A stretch of DNA of 64,000 nt from JAVVHH01 sp963848035. GTDB taxonomy: Bacteria > Pseudomonadota > Alphaproteobacteria > Acetobacterales > Acetobacteraceae. A model generated the notes under the pieces. That model ran no database searches, was not told the DNA's origin, and was given only the letters and a program-made list of their open reading frames with translations. The stretch spans positions 3,348,001 to 3,412,000 of the forward strand of contig CAWKCD010000001.1 in assembly GCA_963848035.1 (NCBI GenBank), read 5' to 3'. The translations under genes and the position numbers were made by a program. Positions within the stretch are counted from its first letter, which is position 1. Every line of letters begins with the position of its first letter. Shown here piece by piece: positions 33,062 through 40,529 of this stretch.

Positions 33062-34034
33062 GTTTGGACCTCCCAGTTGGTGCTTGGCGGAGCGGTTGCG
33101 GGCGGAGCCGGCGCAGCAGGCCGGCCACGCCCGATGGCATGGCGTAGAGGCACAGGATCAGCATCGCGCCGTAGGCGATGCCGGGCGCCGATTTGGAGAC
33201 GCTGTTGGCCAAAGCAGGCACGGCGACGATGAAGGCGCCGCCGGCGATGGCGCCGAAGATCGAGGTGGTGCCGCCGACGACCGCGCCGACGAACAGGGTG
33301 ATGGAGAGGAACACGGTGAAGCTGTCGGGCGAGACGAACTCGACGGCGAGCGCGCCGACGGAGCCGGCGACCCCGGTCAGCATCGCGCTGAGCGCGAACG
33401 TGCGGGTCTTCAGCCCGGCGATGTCGACGCCCATCGCTTCGGCGGCCACCGGGTTGTCGCGCACGGCGACGATGGCGCGGCCGATCCGGCCCGCCATCAC
33501 GCGGGTGACGATCAGGAAGCCGAGCGAAGCCAGGATCAGCGCCACCAAATAGAGCCACTGGTCCGGGCTGAGCGGTAGCCCGGCGGGCGCGTCGGGCTTG
33601 CTCAGCAGCACGCCCTGAACGCCGCCGGTCCATCGTTCGAGCGCGGGGTGTTTGAGGATTTGCGGCACGGCGGTGGCGAGCGCCAGGGTGACCAGCGCGA
33701 GATAGGGGCCGGTGAGGCGCAGGGCCGGCCAGCCGATGGCGAGGCCGAGCAGGCCGGAGATCAACGCGGCGGCGGGGAAGGTCGCCCAATAGGGAATATC
33801 GTAAGTTCCGACGAGGATGCCGGTGGTGTAGGCGCCGATGGCGTAGAAGGCGCCGTGGCCGAGGGAGATCTGGCCGCCGAAGCCCATGACCAGGTTGAGG
33901 CCGAGCACCGCCAGCGCGTAGGAGGCGACCAACGTGAGGCGGAACAGGTTGTAGTCGCTGAGCAGCAGCGGCGGCAGCACGGCGGCGGCGAGCAGCAAAG
34001 CGATGGCTGTGACGTAGCGGGCGGCGTCAGACAC
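33051..34034 (-). CDS. livM: Branched-chain amino-acid ABC transporter permease LivM
   Basis: A 327-residue inner-membrane permease with about ten helices. 'VLGLNLVMGFGGQISLGHGAFYAIGAYTTG' region features (GFGGQISLGH) and 'RDNPVAAEAMGVDIAGLKTRTFALSAMLTGVAGS'-type sequence define LivM. It overlaps livH by eight bases and livK by eleven. It pairs with LivH and the LivG/LivF ATPases of the first Liv system. Confidence 0.93.
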   Translation of the reverse strand: MSDAARYVTAIALLLAAAVLPPLLLSDYNLFRLTLVASYALAVLGLNLVMGFGGQISLGHGAFYAIGAYTTGILVGTYDIPYWATFPAAALISGLLGLAIGWPALRLTGPYLALVTLALATAVPQILKHPALERWTGGVQGVLLSKPDAPAGLPLSPDQWLYLVALILASLGFLIVTRVMAGRIGRAIVAVRDNPVAAEAMGVDIAGLKTRTFALSAMLTGVAGSVGALAVEFVSPDSFTVFLSITLFVGAVVGGTTSIFGAIAGGAFIVAVPALANSVSKSAPGIAYGAMLILCLYAMPSGVAGLLRRLRPQPLRQAPTGRSKHAS

Positions 34035-34897
34035 GGGTGGCGACCGCGCGGCCGAACAGGCCGGAGGGTTTCAGCACCAGGACGCAGGCGATGACCAGCA
34101 GGGCCAGGGTGAGTTTGAGCTGGGTGCCGACGAGATAGGCGCCGCCGACATTCTCGATGATGCCGACGAGGAAGCCGCCGAGGACGGCGCCGGCCGGGCT
34201 GTCGAGGCCGCCGAGGAGGGCGCCGGCGAAGGCGTAGAGCAGCACGCCGGACATCATGTTCGGGTCGAGGAACACGACGGGTGCGATCAGCAGGCCGGCG
34301 ACCGCGCCGATGGCGGCGGCGAGGCCCCAGCCGAGGGCGAGCATGCCGCCGACGTCGATCCCGACCAGGCGGCTCGAATTCCGGGTTGTAGGCGACGGCG
34401 CGCATCGCGAGGCCGAGGCGAGTGCGGCTGAAGAAGAGATAGACCAGCGTCAGCATGAGCAGGATGGTGAGCAGCGTGCCGGCCTCGTGGCTGGAGATCA
34501 GGCCGCCGAGCAGCGGTTCGGAGCCGAACGGGGAAGGGAACGGCTTGATCGTGTAGTCCCAGATCCAGCCGCAGAGGGCGTTGAGGATCAGCAGCAGGCC
34601 GATGAAGACGCCGACCAAGGTGAGCGCCGGCGCGCCCTGGACCGGGCGGAGCAGGATACGCTCGATGGCGACGCCCATCGCGAAGGAGAGCAGGACGGTG
34701 ATGGCGAAGGCGGCCCAATAGGGCAGCCCCGCGGTCAGCAGGGTGTAGGCGAGGAAGGTCGAGAAGGTGGCCATCTCGCCCTGGGCGAAGTTCACGTGGT
34801 GCGTCGCCTGGTAGATCATGACCAGGGCCAGCGCGACGCTGGCGTAGATGCCGCCGGTGGCGATGCCGGACAGGATTTGGTGCCAGAGCCCGATCAT
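34027..34897 (-). pseudogene. livH: Branched-chain amino-acid ABC transporter permease LivH, frameshifted
   Basis: A LivH-type permease in two frames. The N-terminal two thirds has 'GIATGGIYASVALALVMIYQ', 'VNFAQGEMATFSTFLAY' and 'TRLGLAMRAVAYNPE'. The C-terminal third continues in another frame with 'LVGIDVGGMLALGWG', 'AFAGALLGGLDSPAGAVLGG' and 'LVLKPSGLFGRAVATRV'. The break lies at AA 34377-34378; dropping one base gives 'AYNPESSRLVGIDVGG', the expected join. The length (871 bp) is 3n+1. One extra base, real or artefactual. Confidence 0.87.
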
Positions 34898-34898
34898 C

Positions 34899-35609
34899 TC
34901 AGTAACCCAGATAGGAGCGGCGGATGGCGTCGTCCGCGCGCAGGTCGGCGGCCGGGCCGGCCATGACCATGCGCCCGGTCTCGAGCAGGTAGGCTTGGTC
35001 GGCGAGGTCGAGCGCGAGGGAGGCGTTCTGCTCGACGAGCAGGATGCTGACGCGTTCGGTCTCGCGCAGCGCCCGCATGATGTCGAAGATCTCGCGCACG
35101 ATCAGCGGGGCGAGGCCGAAAGAGGGCTCGTCCAGGATCAGCAGGCGCGGCCGGAGCAGCAGGGCGCGGGCGATGGCGAGCATCTGCTGCTCGCCGCCGG
35201 AGAGGGTGCCGGCTTGCTGGCGCAGGCGCTCGCGCAGCTTGGGGAAGTAGCCGAACACGCGGGCGAAGCCCTCCTCGCGCTCGGCGGCGGGGCGGATATA
35301 GGCGCCGAGACGCAGGTTCTCCTCGACCGTCATCTGCCGGAAGGTGCCGCGGCCGTCCGGCACCATGGCGATCCCGGCGCGGGCGATGCGGTCGGTCCGG
35401 CCGCCCTGGATCGAGCGTCCGGCGAAGCTGATCTCGCCAGCGGTGCGGACGGCGCCGAGGATCGCGCGCAGCGTCGTCGTCTTACCCGCGCCGTTGGCGC
35501 CGAGCAGCGCGGTGATGCCGCCATCGGCGACGTCGAGGTCGATGCCGTGCAGCACCTCGACCTTGCCGTAACCGGCACGCAGGCCCGCGACCCGGAGCAG
35601 GCTGGTCAC
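34899..35609 (-). CDS. livF: Branched-chain amino-acid ABC transporter ATP-binding protein LivF
   Basis: A 236-residue ATPase. Walker A GANGAGKTT, signature LSGGEQQMLAIARAL, Walker B LLILDEPSFGLAP and H-loop LVEQNASLAL, with the short C-terminus ending 'RRSYLGY', identify LivF. It starts at GTG 35609 in a GTGA overlap with livG once the livG frameshift is corrected. In the raw sequence the livG frameshift runs on into this frame and makes a false LivG-LivF fusion. Confidence 0.92.
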   Translation of the reverse strand: MTSLLRVAGLRAGYGKVEVLHGIDLDVADGGITALLGANGAGKTTTLRAILGAVRTAGEISFAGRSIQGGRTDRIARAGIAMVPDGRGTFRQMTVEENLRLGAYIRPAAEREEGFARVFGYFPKLRERLRQQAGTLSGGEQQMLAIARALLLRPRLLILDEPSFGLAPLIVREIFDIMRALRETERVSILLVEQNASLALDLADQAYLLETGRMVMAGPAADLRADDAIRRSYLGY

Positions 35610-36399
35610 GCCGGGGTTCCGAGATAGGCGCGGATCACCTCGGGGTCGGCCTGCACCTGCGGACGGCAGCCCGTCGGCGATCTTACGGCCGAATTCGAGC
35701 GCCACGACCCGGTCCGACACCGTCATGACCAGGTTCATGTGATGCTCGACCAACAGCACGGCGAGGTCGAAGCGCTCCCGGATGGTGCGGATCAGGTCGG
35801 CCAGACGCTCGACCTCCTCGTGGTTGAGCCCGGCGGCGGGCTCGTCCAGCAGCAGCAGCGAAGGTTCGCCGATCAGGGCGCGGGCCAGTTCGACGCGTTT
35901 CTGGGTCGGGAACGGCAGGTTCGAGACCACGGTCCCGGCATCGGCCTCGAGATCCATCAGCGCGAGCAGCGCATGGAGCCGATCCGCCGCCTCACGCTCG
36001 TCGCGGCGGGCGGCGGGCAGGCCGAGGCCGCCGGCGACGAAGCCGGTGCGGCTGCGGTGGTGCGCGCCGACCAGGATGTTGTCGCGGACGGTCATGGTCG
36101 GGAACAGCGCGACGTTCTGGAACGTCCGGCCGAGGCCGAGGGCGGGCATGCGGTGTCGCGCGAGGCCGGAGATGCGGGCGCCGCGGAGCCAGATTTCGCC
36201 CTCGTGACAGGCGTAGATGTTGCTGAGACAGTTGAACAGCGTGGTCTTGCCCGAGCCGTTCGGTCCGATCAGGCCGCGGATCTCACCGCGGGCGGACGTC
36301 GAACGAGACGTGATCGAGCGCGGTGAGCCCACCGAAACGGACCACGACGTCGCGCACTTCGAGCAAGGTCTCGCCGGCGTTGTTGATGCTGCCTCCCAC
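35606..36399 (-). pseudogene. livG: Branched-chain amino-acid ABC transporter ATP-binding protein LivG, two frameshifts
   Basis: A LivG-type ATPase in three frame segments. The N-terminus (from GTG 36399) reads 'LLEVRDVVVRFGGLTALDHV'. It breaks at the GGG at 36290-36292, after which 'RGEIRGLIGPNGSGKTT' continues. The body has 'LGRTFQNVALFPTMTVRDN' and the signature/Walker B 'LARALIGEPSLLLLDEPAAG'. A second break at GG 35661-35662 precedes the tail 'QVQADPEVIRAYLGTPA', which ends in a GTGA overlap with livF. Both lesions are explained by one extra base each, and the length is 3n+2 as expected. With both corrected the protein is a normal ~263-residue LivG. Confidence 0.86.
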
Positions 36400-36469
36400 C
36401 CGGCGCGTTCAGAGAGGCGCCCTGGCCGGACCTTGCCCGAACCAGCGTCACCGCCGCAAGCGGTCCGGC

Positions 36470-36973
36470 TCAGGGCGAGCGGCCGAGTGAGGCGGCGATC
36501 CACCCCGCGACCTCGGGCGAGTCGAGCAGGGCGACGATTCGCGCCCGATCGCCCGCGTCGGGACCCTGCGCCGCCGCGACGAGCAGGTCGCAGCCGGATG
36601 CGAGGGCGAAGCCGGCGGCGGTCGTTCTCGCGCCCCAGCCTGCCCGGACGGCATAGGTCCGGGCGCGGCCGCGCAGCCCGGCGGCCACCACCGGCTCCCC
36701 GTCGGCGGCCGGGACGAAATCGGCGCCGATCGCGTCGACGTCGCTGACGGCGTCCACCTCGGCGTCGTCGGTCACCCCCGTGGTGCAGTTACAGAAGCCG
36801 AGCTTGGGCCGGATCGTGACCTCCGCGCGGCAGTCCCGGCAGCGATAGGCGCGGCCGGCGGGCCAGGCGTCGCGCGGCAGCGGCCAGGCGATCTGCTCCC
36901 AGCCGGGCGCGGCGGGCTCGGGCGACGCGCCGCCGAGGGCGACCAGCGCGCCGAGCGCGAGCGCCCAGCGCAT
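36470..36973 (-). CDS. Exported Cys-containing protein of unknown function
   Basis: A 167-residue protein with a Sec signal (MRWALALGALVALGGASPE). A CRDC pair (about residue 46) and CNC (about 62) could bind metal or form disulfides. The rest contains an acidic stretch 'DDAEVDAVSDVDAIGADFVP' and a hydrophobic region near 'GWGARTTAAGFALASGCDLL'. No family is recognised. It starts two bases after the stop of the LVIVD-repeat gene, so the two are probably co-expressed; livG begins 70 bp downstream on the same strand. Confidence 0.75.
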   Translation of the reverse strand: MRWALALGALVALGGASPEPAAPGWEQIAWPLPRDAWPAGRAYRCRDCRAEVTIRPKLGFCNCTTGVTDDAEVDAVSDVDAIGADFVPAADGEPVVAAGLRGRARTYAVRAGWGARTTAAGFALASGCDLLVAAAQGPDAGDRARIVALLDSPEVAGWIAASLGRSP

Positions 36974-36975
36974 CG

Positions 36976-38406
36976 TTACGGTTGTCCCGCGATCTCGCGC
37001 GCCGGTCCGGTCAGCTCCAGAATGTGCATCCCGGTATTGGCGCGGTCGACGATGTAGATGTAGCCGCGGGCGTCGGTCTCGACGTTGTTGGTCTGGATCG
37101 CGACCTTGCACCGCTCCTTGCCGTCGACCGTGACGCAGCGTTTGTCGGTCGCCTCGGTGATCGCGGGGATGTAGTGTGCGACCTCCTTCGGCGTGTAGGG
37201 GTTGCGGATGTCCAGCACCCGGACCCCAGCATTGAACCAGGAGATGACGGCGAGCTTCTTGTAGAAGATCGGGTCCATGCTTTCGGCCGCCGAGTGCGAG
37301 CCGAAGCGGCCGCCGCGGCTGCAGAAATTCCCGGACGCCTCGGGGACCGTGTAGTTCGAGATCATCATCGGCCGGTTCTCGATGCTGACATCGGCGAACC
37401 AGACCATCTGCCGCGGTTCATTGCACTCGTTCAGGATCGCCTCGTCGACGATCATAACGATGTCTCGGTGGCTGCCCTGTTTGTCGTGCGCGAATTCCGG
37501 GATCGGCATGTCGAGCATCGGGAAGGTGGTGTGCGCGCCGTTGGAGGCGGTCATCGGCAGCCGGCCGATCTCGGGGAATTGCAGGTTCTCGGGCGTCGGC
37601 TCGGCCGGGCCGTGGATGAGCTTGTCGCGATCGACGATCTGCACCATGCCGCCCTTGTCGGTGCCGTAGCCGAAATAGACCCGGTTGCCCTGCGGCCCGG
37701 TCGAGATCGGGCCGTGCAACTCGGTCGGCACCGCGCCGGTGGCGCCGGGCTGCTGGCCGACGAGGCCGAAATCCCGGATGTGGACCGGATGCGCGGGGTC
37801 GCTCAGGTCGTAGACCTGGGTCATGCGGCGCACCCGCCAGCCCGGCACGCCGGAGACCAGGTAGGCGATGCCGGTGTCGCACTCCCACCAGCTCTTGTGC
37901 GTGTCCTGCAGCCCGGCGAGGCGGGTGATCAGCACGGGGTGCGCGGGGTCGGCCACGTTCCAGATCTCGTGCGCCTCGGAGCCGAAGGTGCGCAGCATGT
38001 AGACGGCCGAGCGGTCGCCCTTCGGCAGTTTGCTGCCGTCGCAAACGCGCACCATCTGCGCGCCGCCGCTCTCGTAAGTGCCGGGCTGGCCGGGGATGTG
38101 TTTGAGGTAGGCCGGATGCGCCGGGTCGGTCACGTCGACGATCGAGGTGCCGTTCGGCTCGGCTTGGCCGGTCATGGGGTTGACCGGGGTGGGGACCGCG
38201 TCGGTGCCGCCGTGGTGGCCGATATAGGCGATCCAGCGATCGCCCTGATGGTGGATCGTCGGCTGGTAGGCGCTGCGGGCCTGCAGGTCGTTGTAGCCGA
38301 CGAGGCGCATGTCGGCGGCTTCGGGCTGTTCGCCGGGACGTGGCTGGGCGGCGGCCGGCAATGCGAGCAACACGGCCAGAGCGGCGGCGATCCGAATGCC
38401 GATCAT
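36976..38406 (-). CDS. Exported LVIVD-repeat beta-propeller protein
   Basis: A 476-residue secreted or periplasmic protein with a Sec signal (IGIRIAAALAVLLALPAAAQ). Repeating segments of the type 'TSIVDVTDPAHPAYLKHI', 'HEIWNVADPAHPVLITRL', 'TQVYDLSDPAHPVHIRDF' and 'VRVLDIRNPYTPKEVAHY' define LVIVD repeats, which build a beta-propeller. Its role is probably binding or scaffolding; enzymatic function is unknown for this family. Several Cys residues could form disulfides. The start has a GGAGGA site. It is the first gene of a minus-strand unit with the Cys-containing protein and is divergent from the phospholipase D-like gene. Confidence 0.88.
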   Translation of the reverse strand: MIGIRIAAALAVLLALPAAAQPRPGEQPEAADMRLVGYNDLQARSAYQPTIHHQGDRWIAYIGHHGGTDAVPTPVNPMTGQAEPNGTSIVDVTDPAHPAYLKHIPGQPGTYESGGAQMVRVCDGSKLPKGDRSAVYMLRTFGSEAHEIWNVADPAHPVLITRLAGLQDTHKSWWECDTGIAYLVSGVPGWRVRRMTQVYDLSDPAHPVHIRDFGLVGQQPGATGAVPTELHGPISTGPQGNRVYFGYGTDKGGMVQIVDRDKLIHGPAEPTPENLQFPEIGRLPMTASNGAHTTFPMLDMPIPEFAHDKQGSHRDIVMIVDEAILNECNEPRQMVWFADVSIENRPMMISNYTVPEASGNFCSRGGRFGSHSAAESMDPIFYKKLAVISWFNAGVRVLDIRNPYTPKEVAHYIPAITEATDKRCVTVDGKERCKVAIQTNNVETDARGYIYIVDRANTGMHILELTGPAREIAGQP

Positions 38407-38524
38407 CAGTTCCTCCCGATTTTGGCGAGGTTGTCGCCATTCGCGCGGCGGCGCAACTGCGCCCAGACGCCCCCTCGCAATCCGTTGCCGAAATGATTAC
38501 ACTCCCGGCATTGGAGGGCTGGTG

Positions 38525-40482
38525 ATGAAAGCAGTCGCATTCGCCAACAACGACATGGCCGTGGTCGCCTGGAGCTTTCGGCGGCGCGCTGTCCTGGCTG
38601 CCTCGGCTTCGCGGTCTACCGGATCGATGTCCGCGCCGGCACGGAGACCTGCCTGCCGGCGCTGGCGACCTTCCAGGACCAGAAGGCGACGCCGGGGCGG
38701 ACGACGGCCGATGATCCGGTGCAGAAGTTCTTCTGGAAGGACGTTTATGCCAAGCGGGGCGGCACCTACCGTTACAAGATCGTGCCGATGGGCGGCAGGC
38801 CGGGTGCGCTCGCGCCGATGCCGTTCGGTCCGCTGCTGTCCAACCAGGTCCAGCTGACGCCGCATAACGGCCTGCTGTCGGCGTATTTCAATCGCGGCAT
38901 CCTGGCGACGCAGGCGACGGCGCGGGTCCTGAACGACGGTTCGGCGCCGGGCTCTCCGCTCGATCGGCTGAAGGCGAAGATCGTGCAGCCCGGCGATCCG
39001 CTGCGGCGGGATCTGGCGGGCGACATGATCGAGGCTCTGACGGCGCTCTCCGACGAGGCGCAGAAGACCGGCGCCGACGTGCATTGCGCGCTGTACGAGT
39101 TCCAGGATCCCGAGCTGCTGCAGCATCTCGAAGCGCTGCAGGACCGCGCCCACGTGATCCTGTCCAACATGCCGGGCACCAAGACCGACGACACCTACGC
39201 CGAGCAACGGGCCGCGCTGCATGCCGCCTGTCCACAAACGATCGACCGGTTCATGCCGAGCAGCAACAATATCGGGCACAACAAATTCCAGGTGCTGGTG
39301 ACGAAGGGCCATCCCGAGGCCGTCCTGTTCGGCTCGACGAATTGGACGTCGAACGCGCTATGCGCGCAGACCAACAACTCGATCATCGCACGCTCGCCGA
39401 AGCTGGCGTCGGCTTATCTCGATTACTGGCAGCGGTTGCGGGACGACACCGCGCCGCAGGGGCCGGGCGGGCGGGCGAAGCAAGCGCCGGCGATGCGCGC
39501 GGCGGATGCCAAGGCGGCCGCGCCGATCGCGCTCGAGGACGGCAGCGGCACCGTGCAGCTCTGGTTCTCGCCCAACACACCGCACAACCGCAGCAGCCGG
39601 GCCGGTGCCAAGGAGGAGGTGCCGCCCGACCTCGCCGAGGTGTTCGACGCCATCGCCAAGGCGCAGCAGGCGGTGCTGTTCCTCGCCTTCGAGCCTGGAC
39701 GGCCGAGCATCATCGACGCGATCGCCACGCTGGCCACCGCCAAGCCGGCGCTGTTCATCCGCGGCGCGGTGACGGCCCGGGCCGCCTCGGGACAGTTCTA
39801 TACCGGTATCCATGGCGCCGGCCCCGGCGCGGCGAAGGCTGAACCCGGCGGCTCGCCGCTGCCGCAGGACTACCGGGTGATCGCGGCCGAGGGGATCAAT
39901 GCGAAGGACGCGTTCGGCCAGTGGGAGCACGAACTGAACCAGGCTGGACACGCGGTGATCCACGACAAGATCGTCGTAGTCGATCCGTTCTCGGACAATT
40001 GCTGCGTCATCACGGGCAGCCACAATCTCGGCTACAAGGCGTCATACAACAACGATGAGAACATGGCGCTCATCCGCGGCCACCGCGCGCTCGCCGAGGC
40101 GTATGCCGCGCATTGCCTGGACGTCTACGATCATTACGCCTGGCGATATTGGCTGTCGCAGGACGGCGACAAGGCTTGGCACTTCCTCTCCAGCGACGAC
40201 AAATGGCAGTCCGCCTACTTCGACGCGGCCAATGCGGTGAAGTCGGCGGAGCTGAATTTCTGGCTCGGCGCCACGCCGATGGCCGAGGCGCTGCCGACGC
40301 CCAACGGCGCTTCGACCCGAGAGCGGCCGGGACTGCAGATGCAGACCGGCGGCGTCAGCCCGGCGGTGGGACCTCAGGCGGCCACCACCAAACCGGCACG
40401 CAAACGAAAGGTCATACCGAAGCGGGCGCCGAAGTCGACCGCCAAGCCGACGACGGCTCGCGGGTCCAAAAAGCCGGCTTAA
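38525..40482 (+). pseudogene. Phospholipase D-like domain protein, N-terminus frameshifted
   Basis: A phospholipase D superfamily protein of about 650 residues. Two catalytic HKD-type motifs are visible: H-N-K with a downstream 'VLFGSTNWT' (around 39280-39345), and 'HDKIVVVDP' with 'CVITGSHNLGY' (around 39960-40035). The N-terminus (MKAVAFANNDMAVVAWSF, from an ATG with GGAGGG upstream) is in a different frame from 'CLGFAVYRIDVRAGTETCLP' onward. The switch lies between about 38575 and 38605; the length is 3n+2, so one deletion or two insertions. The C-terminus is Lys/Arg/Ala-rich (KPARKRKVIPKRAPKSTAKP), perhaps DNA- or RNA-binding. Substrate: phospholipid or nucleic acid phosphodiesters. Confidence 0.84.
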
Positions 40483-40484
40483 CC

Positions 40485-40519
40485 GCGCCGGCCATGACGC
40501 GCCGGCCATGACGCGCCGG
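40485..40519. repeat. Short tandem repeat, 2.5 copies of a 14-mer
   Basis: The unit GCGCCGGCCATGAC occurs at 40485-40498 and 40499-40512, with a partial copy to 40519. It lies in the 47-bp gap between the convergent phospholipase-like and putA genes. GCCGGC is self-complementary, so two units can form a 6-bp hairpin that may help terminate transcription from both sides. Confidence 0.7.
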
Positions 40520-40529
40520 TCGCAGCGCC

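Noticed and set aside
34899..36503. Apparent LivG-LivF fusion protein of 534 residues
   Set aside because: The join is created by one extra base near 35661; correcting it restores the LivG tail and stop in a normal GTGA overlap with livF. The N-terminal part of this frame also reads the wrong frame of livG.
40485..40519. CRISPR-like repeat
   Set aside because: Only 2.5 directly adjacent copies of a 14-mer without spacers.
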